Notes under the pieces: generated by a model
The model's input: only the letters and a program-made list of their open reading frames with translations
What the model was told of the DNA's origin: nothing
Database searches by the model: none
Shown here: positions 42,187 through 55,380 of the stretch, one piece after another
How the letters are laid out: each line of letters opens with the position of its first letter
How positions within the stretch are numbered: position 1 is the first letter of the stretch
Assembly: GCA_963969495.1 (NCBI GenBank)
Contig: OZ018323.1
Coordinates: 67,770,460 to 67,834,459, forward strand
Length of the DNA: 64,000 nt
Origin: Ceratothoa steindachneri
Taxonomy: Eukaryota > Arthropoda > Malacostraca > Isopoda > Cymothoidae
Direction of reading: 5' to 3'
Position numbers and translations under genes: made by a program

Positions 42187-43985
42187 TACTGTGAGTGAGT
42201 TGCATTCCACTCTTGTTTCGTGTCTGGACGATGTCGCGTATGCCATGCTTCAACACCTGGGTGAGTGAGGCATGGCCTTTCTGTTAGATTTGTTCAACAG
42301 GGTCTGGGTGGAGGATCTCCACCCGGATTCCTAGCGAATCACTATTGTGCTCGCCTTTCACAAACCAGGGAGAGATCACTCTACTCCGGGCGGTTTCCGC
42401 CCAATCTCTCTAACCTCTTGCATGTGCAAGTTGGAGAAATTGGTAAATTTTAGATTAGCCTTTTTCCTGGACAGCGGAGGCCATCTGTCTTCTGCACAGT
42501 GCGGCTTCCTCAAGTTCCACTCCACGTCGGATGCTGTGCTCTGACTGGAAAATGCCGTATGTGAGGCGTTCCTTTGTAGACAGCACTACGCCACAGTGTT
42601 TTTCGATCTGGAGAAGGCCTATGATACCGCATGGTGATACGGTATCATGGGGACTCTCCACATGATGGGGGGGGGGCAGGGGACGCCTCCCAATGTTTAT
42701 ATCTGAATTTTTGTGAGATCATCGATTCCGCGTACGGGTGGGGGAGCCTTCTTTGGCCCAATGGAGCAGGAAAGTGTCCTCAGTGTCGCACTCTTTGCCC
42801 TGAGCATCATGGCATCATCTCGGTGCTGACGGAAGATGTTCTTGCTATGCTCTACATGGACGATCTTTCAATCTCTTCTGGCGCAGCCCAGATGCCAACT
42901 CTGAAGCATCGACTCCAACAGGCATTGAACCTCGTCTTTTGCTATGCCGAAGCGCACAGGTTTTGGTTTTCCTTGGCCAAGACTAAGGGGGTGCACTTCT
43001 GCTGCCATCGACGGACCCACCCTGTCCCAGATTTGTTTCGTAATGGGGTGCTCATATTCGCAGCCTTAGGGTCTCTTGTACCCGCACCATGGATATTCTC
43101 CTCTCCGTGATGTTCAGCGCTTGGCCTGCTGATAGGGCTACTGCCTTACTTTTTTAGTGATCCTTTGTTCGTCCTTTGAGAGCTAGGTATAGCTCTCAGG
43201 CTGGTGGTGCCTCTGGTTCTGCCCAGGATGCCACCCTGGAGGGTACCACATTTGGCTATTTGTTGTCACGCCTCTGCTCCCAAAACTTGTACAGCGCCAG
43301 GAATATTGCGTTTGATCTTTTTGGGGCATATGTGTCATTCTGGAACTGTGCCAGTGTATATGGATGGCTCCAAGTCCGAAGATGGGGTTGGCTTCCACGC
43401 CGTATTCCCTTTGTTTGAAGTCAGTGGGGCTCCGCCAGGCACTGCGTCTGTCTTCACAGCTGAGCTGGTGGCAATACACCACTCAGTACAGGAGATAACA
43501 TGATGTGCCTGGTTTGGAGACCGGATTGTGATCTATAGCGACTCACAAAGCGCCCTGAGTGCTCTCGGGGCATTGTAATCTCCGCATCCCCTGGTTTGCA
43601 ATATCCGTGATGCCACGGTTTTGGCAAACCGGGCGGATGTTGAGATTATCTTCTGCTGGGTTCCTGGACATGTAGGAATTGTGGGGAATGAGCATGCTGA
43701 TGAGGGCACCAAAGAGTTCCAACCTGTGGACTCTTTGGAGGAGGCTGGCCTTCTCCACGTTATTTAGTATTCAAATATGGACTGGAGTCTTTTTTGGCGG
43801 TCCTTTCCCCATCGATGGAGCTTGCTCTATATTTTTTCAATTTGTTTTTTTTTTTTGCTTATTGTTGTTGTATTTTTTAATTTGGCTTTTAATATAGCCT
43901 AGATATAGGCTAGCTTGAGTATCGTGACTTATGCCCTAGAAGGCAGTCAGTTGCCAGATGAGAGAATAGGGGAAAAAAACCCCCC
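42187..43985 (+). pseudogene. I-group LINE copy A, RT and RNase H part
   Basis: Matches copy C from the RT start: SELRSAL-type sequence near 42190, RDHSTPGGFRPISLTSCMCK (42370-42425), SSAQCGFLKFHSTSDAVL, TVFFDLEKAYDTAW (motif A, 42595-42640) and LAMLYMDDLSISSGAAQM (motif C, 42842-42895). A deletion near 43170 skips part of the RT C-terminus. The RNase H remnant (43204-43760) has VPVYMDGSKSEDGVGFHAVF, AELVAIHHSV and IVIYSDSQSALSAL. Numerous stops. The 3' end GGCAGTCAGTTGCCAGATGA is at about 43950. Confidence 0.85.
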
Positions 43986-45307
43986 AAAACCCTTCACCAT
44001 TCTGATAGTCCTTGAAATGTCGCATTCATGAGGTTCTGCCTTTGAACAAATCTTTTGCTTTAATTAGCTATCTATCTATCTACTTGAAATAGCTAGACTT
44101 ATAAAGGAGGAACAATTTTAGCTCCCTGAAAAATGTAGGGAGAGATTAATACTTTTAATTTCAATTAACTTTGTTGCCTGCTATTAACAATGTCATCTGA
44201 AAAATACAAGAAAAGATTATTCATTTCAACTTTTTCCGACCTATTAAGATAGTTTTAAGCATTTCTATTGTGTGTGTCACTTGATGCTGTCTTGCCTTTT
44301 GGGGGGCCCAGGGTCAAATGATGCACCTGGACTATTCCTATTTATTCCAAAATCATTTGAGATATCTGGATTTAGTGAATACTAGCGTACATAGAAAGTA
44401 GTTACTTATGTGCTTAAAAATTTAATGTCTGTAAGTGTACCCATTTTCCCATCATGTTAAATTTAACAAAAGTGGTCATGTTCACTCTGAAAATGTTATT
44501 GTGGCCTTAAAAAATGACTTTCTATTTAACTACTAATGATTTTCTGTTTATCATTTTCTAATGAAATTTTAATAAATAGTGGTTCAGGATATATGCTTCC
44601 TATGGGTGCAAGCAAATTTTTGAAAACTCTTATAGTTTTCCCCCAAATTTGATGCTCACTGACCCTAAAAATTTGGGTGTGTCACTTGACCCTGAATGAT
44701 GCTACCTGTGATTCTCACAATAATTGCATTACAAAATTCTGTATTATAAATTCCTAATGGCATAAAACCTATGCTAGAATAAGAAAAGATATTAATATCC
44801 TATCTAGTATATTTGTTTACATACATTCTACCTTATCTAATAATATAATTTAAATTAATTTCTTCAACCTCTTATATCTATTTAATTTTTGCATTTATAG
44901 TTATGGTTGTAATATTTTCTGAATGAAAACCTCCTTATGAGATAGATTTTTTACACAAGCCAGTTTGATTTTTGTCGGGGTTTGTCCATAAAACTTGAAA
45001 GAAAATTTCCTATTCATTTGACCATTTTAACTCATAAAAATATTGTTTTTCTTATGAGATAAAACTTTATGCATGATAATTAAAGGTCTAATTAAGATAT
45101 ATTTTTTATATAGGGGTTCTAAAAAGTTTGTGAAATGCTGTTTTATTTAGTACATTGTATAAAAAATGGAATAAACCAAATGATTCTGCATGGAATAAGC
45201 AGGTCTAATTGGGAGGTTATATACCTACTGTGTCTTGCTAAAAGCAAACCATAAATTAAAAGAGAGTAAACAAGAATAATTTGAACTACTTTTTATTTGT
45301 ATTGCAG
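43986..45307 (+). other. Upstream flank of PSMD13, no gene recognised
   Basis: AT-rich, apparently unique sequence between the 3' end of LINE copy A and the first coding exon of PSMD13. It may contain the promoter and a 5' non-coding exon: TTTTTATTTGTATTGCAG at 45290-45307 is a good splice acceptor 17 bp before the start codon. No TATA box or CpG-rich promoter stood out. No long frame. Confidence 0.45.
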
Positions 45308-45324
45308 CTAATATATAATCAAAT

Positions 45325-45431
45325 ATGAGTGGAGTGTCTCGTGTTGATTCTTATTTAACCAGTAAGAAGAATTCACCAAGCCCAGAAGTTTCTAAGAAAT
45401 TTGGTGAACTTGAGGAGTTCTACAACAAAAA
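45325..45431 (+). CDS. PSMD13: PSMD13 (26S proteasome subunit Rpn9), coding exon 1
   Basis: ATG at 45325 opens a frame MSGVSRVDSYLTSKKN.. ending GELEEFYNKK at a GT donor (GTTAGT, 45432), leaving a split codon AA|A. The ELEELYTKKLWHQLT junction of animal PSMD13 is reproduced across exons 1 and 2 (EEFYNKK + LWHQLT). PSMD13 is a PCI-domain lid subunit of the 26S proteasome regulatory particle, about 376 residues, cytosolic and nuclear; this exon gives 35 and two-thirds codons of the variable N-terminus. A strong acceptor (CAG at 45305-45307) upstream suggests a preceding 5'UTR exon. The identification rests on the following two exons matching in order and phase. Confidence 0.85.
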
Positions 45432-46465
45432 GTTAGTTTCTAAGGTCATAATATAGTTATATTTAAATATATTAAAAGTAATATTTTATCAAACCTCATT
45501 TTGCTATTTTATAAAAATTTCATTTAATGATTAGTCCATTTTTATTCTCAGTTGAATTTACTATTTATGGTTGAAATTATAATATTAAATAGTTATTGTT
45601 ATTCCAGAAGTATTTACCTCATGTTAAAATACAAACACTTATATTTATTGAGTACAATATAGAAATAAGCTAATTCTTAATAAATAACCAATGTTTATAT
45701 AAAGAAACCAGGCAATGGCTTCGCCACTCCCCCCTACGAGGGGAGCTTGTGCTTTGCTACTAAGATTAAAATTTAAAATCTCAAAAAAGCAGCCATGGTT
45801 AAATTTTTATAAATTTCCTGAACTTTGCCAATTATAATAATTATAAAAAGGAATTCTAAACTAAATTTCCCCCCTTTCAAAATTTCACATTCCTAAAATA
45901 TAGTTATAGAAGAAGATATATAAAAATAAATTTTCTGAACTTCACCATTTGTAATTCTTTGGATTTAAAAAATTCACTTCACCATTTTGTTTTTTGATAT
46001 TGTAAAAATTATTAGAAATAACTTTAATAAAAAAAACATAAGTCATAACCAAACTAAGATGAAATTATTATTCAATTACTCAAAAAATCCCCTTCTTAAA
46101 TTATAGAGTTAGTGATGATTATTTGTTTATTGAGCAAGTGTGTAATTTGCATGCTGTGGTGAGAAGGTGCCATCCATCAGTCATTACCTCCATTTTTACT
46201 GCACCACATCCTCCTTTTCCTAAGATATATCAAAGGCACAGCCTGAGAGCCACTGGTCTTAATAGGCCATTTCATATCCAAGCTATACAAAATCCAGGTT
46301 GATGCTTCAATAATGGCCCTCTTGTTTTATGGTGTTGATGCTCCTCAGGCTGTCTGGTTCAGAGCCACAAGATACTGAGGAAGGATATACCCTGTACCAG
46401 GTTTTACCACAGTATAGATTGTGTTGTTGGTGTTTATGGTTGTATGCAGTGCAATCTTCCGCTAT

Positions 46466-47582
46466 GTTTTAATGCCACCCTGGAGGGTACTACCTTTGAC
46501 TATTTGTCATCACACCTCTGCTCCCAAAGCTTCTTCAGAACTTGGAGTATTGCATTCGGCCCTATAGGGGGAGGGTGGGCACTTTCCATGCCATGCCACC
46601 TCTGTTTGAAGTCAGCGGGGCTCTGCCAGGCACTGCATCTGTCTTCACAGCCAAGATGGTTGCAATATACCACTCTGTACTGGCGATAATGCAATGTGCC
46701 CAGTTCAGAGACTGGATTGTGATTTATAGTGACTCACAAAGTACCCTGAGTGCTCTCAGGGTATTGGAATCTCTACATCTCCTAGTTCACAATATTTGTG
46801 AAGCCACAACTTTGGTGAGCTGGGTGGATGTCAAGATTATCTTCTGCTGGGTTCCTGGACATGTAGGAATTAGGGGGAATGAGGGCACCAAAGAGTCTTG
46901 AGAGGATTGGGGAACCAAACCAGCATTTCCTCACACCAATTACATGGCAGGAATACGGGCAGCTTGACAAAGAAAATGGGAGGTAGTCAAAGGGAACTTA
47001 AAGTTGCGTGCCATTACGCCGCGGCTGTCCCCTTAGACCTACCCCCCAATGCCACGATAGCTTTGGCTTGCTTTCTGTCATCTCCGAATTGGACACACTC
47101 ATGGGATGCACCGCCTTTCGATAGAGTGCTCACTTTCGGCTTAATGTGAAGACTACATTGTCCCCCTGACGACTTGGCACATCCTTGTTGAATGTTTCAG
47201 TCTAGATGATCTTTGCAGATGTTACCTGCCCCGGTACTGGGATAAGCTGGGTTGCTACTGCTTGTCACTTGTACTCAGAATGGATTCGTGCATACTGACT
47301 TGTGGTCTATACGACTTTGTTGAGGAGGCTGGCCTCCTCCACTTTATTTGACGGTTTGTTGTGGGTCGCATGTTTCTGTGCCGGGGGGAGGCTGGTCTAC
47401 CCCTGATGCTGAGCATTCTTCTTGTTACATTTTTTTTTTTTGCTGTTGTTTTTAGACTTGCCTTTTTATCGTTATTTGTTAATTACATATTTATTTTTGT
47501 TAATATAGCCTATGAGTATGGTTACTTCTGCCCGAGTAGGCAGTCACCAGATGGGCTCTTAAATTTAAAAAAAAAAAAAAAA
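46466..47582 (+). pseudogene. I-group LINE copy D, 5'-truncated (RNase H to tail)
   Basis: Begins near ATGCCACCCTGGAGGGTAC (46471) and matches copies B and C onward. The RNase H remnant 46542-46901 keeps AELVAIHH-like (AKMVAIYHSV), DWIVIYSDSQSTLSALRVLE and IIFCWVPGHVGIRGNEG. The first acidic motif (YTDGSK) lies in a deleted stretch near 46570. The C-terminal zinc-like region is degraded (47100-47200). 3' end GTAGGCAGTCACCAGATGGG plus poly(A) to 47582. It lies in PSMD13 intron 1, in sense orientation. Confidence 0.85.
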
Positions 47583-49139
47583 TTCACTGGACAGGCATCC
47601 ACAATAGTTACATAGAGCCTTTTCTGCTAGCTCTATTGGGCTGGTTGATGGACACACCACAGCCTAACCAAGTAGACTCTGTCCATACATGGAAGTGTGG
47701 ATGGCAGGGGGGCCATGCTTGCAGCAAGAGGTTTGTGTAATTTAATAGAGCATTGAGTAAAATGGTTATTGATATATTTCTGGAAGCTGGTTTCATGTGG
47801 GAGAGATGACAGTTTAATTTAGTATATATTGGGTGTGATTATAATGTTGCTTTGTGGGAGTGGGGTTCTGCCATAAAGTGTAGTGGTTGCTCTGAGTTTT
47901 TTAAGGCTGCAGCTTTGCCATTTGTTTGCCTTGAAGAGTTTGGCTTCAGAGTAGTGTAGGTTGTTTGGAGGTGTAGTAGGAGGTGCAGCCTGTGATTACT
48001 TTTCTCTTTGGTTTGTATGGTCTGAAGTGTGAAATGACCTGGAAATGAAGCTTAAGTCGCTTCCAGTATATCTGCCTCTCTATCATCCAACAGGCTTTTC
48101 CCACTTTACCAACCCACAAACACCCCAATTATCTTCCAGCTGACACATTTCCAGTGTCACAGCCTTCATAAAACATTATGGGACTGCAATTAAATGAAAA
48201 GCAAATAATAAATAAATGAAGCTCAAGTAGCACCCATTCATCATATGTCCATATTGCCATACTGTTTACAAATAAGCAAGGCAGGCACACATACATTAGA
48301 TTTGGATGCATGATCATGTTGCTTAGTTAAGTTGTCCCAGGCTAAGATTCTTGTCCTCCATGTATCTGCAAGTTTTGTCTGTTGTACTTGTCTGGGGCAT
48401 GTTATGAATGTGTTGAAAGGTGTCTGGTTCCCGGTGGTAATGGGACAGCAGATCTCTGTATTGATTTCTCTTCATTTGTGGCCCACAAGAGGGTAGTGTG
48501 GTGTTGATTCTGTTGAAATATGCTGAATTTATTGCTTTATTTTGGGGGGAGGGTGTGAGACTGATGTTTGTATTGTTGAAGATGGAGTATCATGCTCTGA
48601 CTAGTCCTGTACTTATGCTAAAAAATTGTTATTCTCTTAAAGAAAACTTTGTCACATTGAATTATAAGGACTGTGTACACTGTTAATATTGCTAATGTAT
48701 AGTCATGTAACACTTGCCACAATATCAACCTAAACTTCTCCCCAGAGGTCAGAGACTTTACCAAAATCAGAGGCAAAAATGAACCAAGACAACACGATAA
48801 AAACCTAACGGACATCTGAAGACTGATTCAGCTGCAGCAGAAGTTACACACTAAACTATAAAACAATGGACCTTGAATCTTATCACAACTTACATTTAAT
48901 CTGGCCTTCTCCACTCTTGCTTTCAAAGCCTTTTCACATTAAATGAACAAACCCTCTCATTCACTTAATGCCATACATCAGCCTTTTTCTCTGCAACTCC
49001 TAAATGTTCCTTCACTTAATTTTAAAATTCCACACATACTGAAACACACATACCCAATGCACTATCAAATTATATGCCCACAACACACTTCCTAATCATA
49101 TATCCCAATCATTCTCATCTTGACTCATCATTCCTAATG

Positions 49140-51540
49140 TCTCACAAAGGGTGTGTATTGTTCTCTCTGCTAATCCATTTGATGAAGGCATATTTAGGTT
49201 GCCCTCACATATTCCATTCTATTCATTCTTAACATCCTCTTAAATGCTTCACCCACAAATTCTGGCCCATTATCATTCTCACTTTTTCAACTTCCACACA
49301 CACCAGGAAAAACATCTACTCAATTATTTGCATAACTCACACAACTTATTCTTCACTGTGGGAGCATACACAAATTTACTCATATGATCCACCATTACTA
49401 CCATGCCCACAATTCCAGCATTTATGAACAACCAGATCTTCACCATCCTTACAATGTCTGACAATACACAAAATACCTTGCATATTCTTGAACTCTGCCA
49501 AACTAATTCTTCTTCCATCCTCATCTCTTGGACCATGACACATCTCTTGCATCTCCAAAATATCATCACTTAAAATTTCATTCTCATCATCCATTTGCAA
49601 CTGAATCATACCACTAAAATCTACAACATAATTTGATTCAGCCTCTATCTTAACAATCTCTTTATCTCCTTCACACTATCTTTCTTTGCATTCAAAGACA
49701 ATCCATTCTCTTTCAAAAAGTCTTCTCACCTAGAAACAATGCAGCATTTGCTCATCATTCATTATCACAAACTCATGCTCAACATTCAGTTCATTTCCAA
49801 AACTAAAAGGCAGCCATACTTTTCCCCAAACCACTGATCCTTAACCTCACCAGCATTTGTACCCCACTCACAAGCTCTTCAAACTTCCCCACAATTCTTG
49901 CATTCACCAAAGAAATCTGTGTCCCTGTATCAATCAGCTCACAAAAGACATTCACCAAACTTTTACTCTAGCTTCCATCATTCAAGGACCGCCATGCACA
50001 CAATATACCAATGGTATCATAGGGATCTCATTTGTTAAATATACTTCCTCTTCCAAAGATTCATTCACATCACCCTCTCTAATGCATTCTTCATTCCCTA
50101 CATTGCTAGCACACTCCCTTCTTTCATATGACTTTTTCTCTACTACATAATTATAATACACCCCACTCAAGCATTGCAACTGTATGCCATGTCCATTAGT
50201 CACACTCTCTTTCTCACACCCATATTGCACACACCTACTCCATACAATTTGCTGACCATAATCAAGACTTCTCAATGCCTTCAACTCCATGCACTAATCT
50301 TATCCGTCTGCTTACATAATAGTCATTACCTCCTTAAATATTCCATTGTCTAAGGCACTCAATTTCAAGCCCTCCACTTCAAATCTTGCAGGCCATACCA
50401 CACTCCTTCAAACAATGAATCACTTCTGCCTTTCCTGTCATTTTCATAATCTCGTTCAGCAAATGCGCAGGATCAATCACAATACTTTCACTTTCTTCCG
50501 CTGCACCTAGGAAATGAGATGTCAAGTCAGCCTCAGCATTCCTCTCTCCAGGCACGCATTCAATCACATAATTAAAATCTTGTATCTTCCAGCATTCTTG
50601 CCAGCCTACTGTAAACCAACCTCTATTCGCTTCAAATATACTAATGGCCTGTGGTCAGTCTTAATTACAAACTTCAAACCCCATACAAAAATGATTGCAA
50701 CACTTTCACACAATACCTTATAGCTGCTAGCTCTCTTTCATCCATTGAATACTTCCACTCTGCTAGTGTCCAAGGTTATATTCAAAGCATTTGACAGCCA
50801 ATTATTATTCTTATATACTCTCCTTTCACACAGTTCTTGTACCAGACACCCATCCATGCAATAGCCACTTGCATCAGTGTACAGCTCAAGCAGTCTAGTA
50901 TTCTCACTATAATTCTGCACCAACTAAACATCCTCAGCTGCAGCCTCTTTCACTTTTTTATATGCTTCATTCATTGTTCGATCCACCTCATCACACTACT
51001 CCCTTTCTTACTAATCCATTAGGTGGGCAGTTTCATGATTCCTGAGTAATTCTCAATGAATTTCCTGTGCAATTCTACCAAGCTAAGTAATGCCTTAAGC
51101 TGTCTTACTGTCACCAGCTTGGGAAACTGCCACACTGTTTCCATATGGAACTGATAATACTTTTTCACAGGGGAGAAAGCAGTTATCACTGACTTTCCTC
51201 AGCAATAGGCTTCTAGTAATCCCCACTCACTAGGTCAAACCTTCTGAATAGGCGCCCCATACATACTGTGAGCACATTTTGACATCACCTACATTTGGAA
51301 GCAGTCTTTCATTGTCTTTTTATTCACTTTCTGATAATCCATGCAACTTCAATCTGGCTTTTGTATCTTTAGATTTGGACTGTTCCATGTCCTTTCACTC
51401 TCTTCAATCATACCCATTCACTCCAACTTTACATACTGCTCTTTTATCTCCTCAGTTACTGGGTGAATATGGTTACAAGGCCTCTGATAAATTGAAGTAT
51501 CCATCAAGATAATAAAGTTCCAGTAGCTGGGCTCTTGTAA
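49140..51540 (-). pseudogene. Decayed Ty3/Gypsy-like pol in antisense in intron 1
   Basis: Minus-strand order: LVELHRKFIENYSGIMKLPT (RT thumb / connection, near 51100-51030), LLELYTDASGYCMDGCLVQE (RNase H start, 50890-50830), a TDHRPL-type region near 50670, IECVPGERNAEADLTSHFLG (end of RNase H, 50565-50505), then integrase: VVMVDHMSKFVYAPTVKNKL (first Asp, near 49400), a DNGPEFVGEAFKRML-type block near 49270 and PSSNGLAERTIHTL (Glu, near 49170). Many stops and frameshifts. No LTRs recognised. The antisense orientation relative to PSMD13 is typical of tolerated intronic LTR elements. Confidence 0.7.
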
Positions 51541-52136
51541 ACTCTGAATCACCCTTTCTCACACACTTTCACTCAAACAACATTCTCCTGTAAGTGGTGC
51601 AGTGATTTGCCATCCTGACTGCCGTGCTGACGGGATTCAGCACCCCGTCCAACCCCAGCTTAGCTTCTTCTCCTTCCTTCAAAGAATTTTGTTTTCCCCC
51701 CCCGTTTCCTCGCTTTTCATACAACCTTTCCCACAACAGGGTAGATGCTGTCCTTCTCAGCCAACCGTCCCAGATCAGGGCTGGGGGGAGGGGACAATGT
51801 TCCCTAACCCCTGAGCTCCGGTCTGGGTGGTGGGTTTTTAACAACCTGCTTCTTCCCCACCCATACCTTCCTCACATCCCTTTTCCTTCTCTCTTGACAC
51901 ACTATCAATTTTACTACGTGTCCAAGGTGGAGCTGCCATGCTGAGGGACTGCCAGGCTACAAGGCGGGAGGGGTGGTCCAAAATGGCGGCACCCTCAGGC
52001 ATCTCCACAGAAAAAAGGGAGGGCCTTCCCCCTCTCTGGTTTCCCAGGGGACCTTCCATTACTCTTCAACCGGAGAGGAGGCTTACTCCTCTCGAGTGCC
52101 TACGGGTGCAGTGGGTTTTCCCTCACCCCCTTCCTT

Positions 52137-55100
52137 GGAGTTACCGCCTGAGAGCCCACCTCGGTGGTGCTTGGCGCGGTGGCCTGCATTTCAGGAAATG
52201 ACTTGAATTCTCTATCTCAGTCGAAGAGTTTAGGTCGGTAGATGAGGCCGTTGAGTTCACCGGTAACCTCATCACCGCGGGCCTGACTACTATTCCCAGA
52301 ACGTCTGGCCGTTCTGCACGCCGACCACTCCCGTGGTGGTCGGCCGAATGTGAGACGGCCCTCAAACAGAAGCGCCGCCCGACCGATTTCACTTCCGGTG
52401 AATTTCATCGGGCTAGGGCTAGGTTCCGGTATATTTCGAAGCACGCCCGCCGCTCTTCTTGGTGGGCATACGTGTCTTCACTTAACGGGAAAGACCCCTC
52501 TACCAGAGGTGTGGAAGCGAATCAAAAAGATTCTGGGCAAGTTGTCGAAGGACCCTCCTCCCGTTCTCCAGGAGAATGGGACCGCAATCTCGGACCCCGC
52601 GTCCGTGGCAGAATCCTTCGCGACCGCTTTCTCCGCATTCTCCAGCCGGGATGCTGCTCCGCCAGCATTCAATGCACGTCGTGATATCGCGGAAGGACGT
52701 CGACTGGACTTTACCTCCAGAGGCGGAGAACCCTTCAACGACGGGTTTACTGTGAGTGAGTTGCGTTCCGCTCTTGCTTCGTGCGCGGACACTGCACATG
52801 GTCCGGACGATATCCCGTACATGATGCTTCGACACCTTGGTGAGCGAGGCATGGCCTTTCTGTTAGATTTGTTCAGCAGGATCTGGGTGGAGGGTCTCCT
52901 CCCAGATTCCTGGCGAATCGCTACTGTGCTCACCTTTCGCAAACCGGGGAGAGATCACTCTACTCCGGCCGGTTTCCGCCCAATCTCTCTAACCTCTTGC
53001 ATGTGCAAGTTGATGGAGAAATTGGTAAATGTTCGATTTGCCTTTTTCCTGGACAGCGGAGGCCATCTGTCTTCTGCACAGTGCGGCTTCCGCAACTTCC
53101 ATCTGACGTCGGATCCTCAGCTCCGACTGGAAAATGCCGTCTGCGAGGCCTTCCTTCGTAGACAGCACTACGCCACGGTGTTTTTTGATCTGGAGAAGGC
53201 CTATGATACCGCATGGCGATACGGTATCATGGAGACTCTCCACACGATGGGGAGAGGGGACGCCTCCCCATGTTTATATCTGAATTTTTGCGAGATCGTC
53301 GATTCCGTGTATGGGTGCGGGGGGCCCTCTCCGGCCCAATGGAGCAGGAAGAGGGTGTCCCGCAGTGAAGTGTCCTCAGTGTCGCACGCTTTGCCCCGAG
53401 CATCAACGGCATCACCTCGGTGCTGCCGGAAGATGTTCTCGCTACTCTCTATTTGGATGACCCTTCGATCTCTTTTGGCGTGGCCCAGATGACAACTCTG
53501 GAGTGTCGACTCCAACAGGCATTGAACCGCGTCTCTCACTATGCCGAAGCGCAGAGGTTTCGGTTATCCTTGGTCAAGACTAAGGTGGTGCACTTCTGCC
53601 GCCATCCACGGCTCCACCCAGATCTAGACTTGTTTTTTAATGGGGTACACCTGGAAGTGGTTGAATCCCACCGATTCCTCGGTCTTGTATTTGACCGACG
53701 CCTCACCTGGGAGGCTCATATTCGCAGCCTTAAGGTCTCTTGTACCCACGCCATGGATATTCTCCGTTCCGTGACGTTCAGCGCTTGGGGTGCTGATGGG
53801 GCTATTGCTTCCCTTTTTTATCGATCCTTTGTTCATTTGAAGCTAGACTACGGATGTGAGTTTTATGCATCCGCAGTAGATCGTCTATTGCGGAAGGTGG
53901 ACTCGATCCACCACACCGGCCTTCGCCTTGCGACCGGTGCCTTCCGCATTTACCCTATTGAGAGCCTGCTTGTCGATGCTGGAGAGATGCCATTATCTAT
54001 GTGCCGTGCACAGTGCCTTACTCTCTTGTACGCACGAGCGCAGCGTCTTCCTTTGTTGCCAACGGCTCTCAAATCATCCGCAGCTGATCTCGACGGTACC
54101 TATGCCGCCGAGAGACGCAAGTCATACCATAAGCCCTTTGGGTTTAGGGCTTAGAAACTCCTTCAAGAGCTAGATTTAGCTCCTGGGACAGTGCCGCCCC
54201 TGGTTCTGCCCAGAATGCCACCCTGGAGGGTACCACCGTTGGCTATTTGTCGCCTGCCTCTGCTCCCAAAGCTTGTACAGTGCCGGGAGTATTGCGCTCG
54301 GCCTTTTTAGAGCACATCTCGTTTCACTCTGGAACCGTTCCAGTGTATACAGATGGCTCCAAGTCCGAAGAAGGGGTTGGTTTCCACGTCATATCCCCTC
54401 CGTTTGAAATCAGTGGGGCTCTACTGGGCGGTGCATCTGACTTTATGGCTGAGTTGGTGGCAATACACCACTTGGTACGGGAGATTACACAACGTGCCCG
54501 GTTTGGAGACCGGATCGTGATTTATAGTGACTCACAGAGCGCCATGAGTGCTCTCAGGGCATTGGAATCTCCGCAACCTCTGGTTTGTGATATCCGTAAT
54601 GAGCTGGGTGGATGTCAAGATGATCTTCTGCTGGGTCCTTGGACATTTAGGAATTGCAGGGAATGAGCGTGCCAAAGAGTCTGCAAGGACTGGGCAACTG
54701 GACCAGCATTTCGCCCTTCCACACACAGACTACATGGCAGGAATACGGGCTGCTCTTCGGACTGCTTGGCAAAGAAGATGTGAGCTGGTCCAGGGGAACT
54801 TAAAGTTGCATGCCATTGCACAGCCACTGTTCCCAGGGACCTATCCCCCAATGCTGTGATGGCTTTAGGTTGCTTTCTGTCATCTCTGAATCGGGCACAC
54901 TCGTGTGATGCATCGCCATTTAATGGAGCGCTCACCAGCACCCTATTGTGATGACTATGTCATCCCCCAGATTGTTCACCACATTCTTGTCCAATGTCCC
55001 TGTCTGGGTGATCTTTGTGCATGTTACCTCTCCCAGTTCCCGGGATGGGCAGAGTCATTACTGCCTGTTCCTTGTACTCGGGATGAGTGTGTGCGCATTG

Positions 55101-55380
55101 ACTGGTGGGCTCGTAGACTTTTTGGCGGAGGTCGGCCTTCTCCCTTTTATTTAACTAGTTTTTTTTATAGGTCGCATGTTCCTGCACTGGGGTTACCTCC
55201 CCCCGATGCAGGAGCTTGCCTTTGCCTTTTTCTTTTTTAAAATTTTTAGTGTTTTTGGGTTTTTTTTTTTGTGTTTTTGAATCTTATTTTAAAGTAGCCT
55301 AGTACTAGGTAGTTTTTAATACGGCGACTAATGCCCAAGTAGGCAGTCGCCAGAAGAGCTCTTAAAAAAAAAAAAAAAAA
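52137..55380 (+). pseudogene. I-group LINE copy C, most complete RT copy
   Basis: 5'-truncated near 52137 (CGCCTGAGAGCCCACCTCGG), so ORF1 and most of the endonuclease are absent. Frame 52350-53300 encodes the pre-RT and RT: DPASVAESFATAFSAFSSRD, HGPDDIPYMMLRHLGERGMA, RDHSTPAGFRPISLTSCMCK, LSSAQCGFRNFHLTSDPQLR and TVFFDLEKAYDTAWRYGIME (motif A). A frameshift near 53330 leads to the VLATLYLDDPSISFGVAQM frame (53420-54154; motif C reads YLDD). RNase H 54247-54666 has VYTDGSKSEEGVGFH, FMAELVAIHH and RIVIYSDSQSAMSAL. The C-terminal CCHC-like piece (54905-55075) and the 3' end GGCAGTCGCCAGAAGAGCTC plus poly(A) to 55380 follow. Roughly four lesions; relatively young. Confidence 0.9.

Noticed and set aside
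51590..52130. Possible host or LINE ORF in GC-richer sequence upstream of copy C
   Set aside because: Competing frames on both strands, no recognisable domain, no splice-site support and no match to copy A upstream of the endonuclease.
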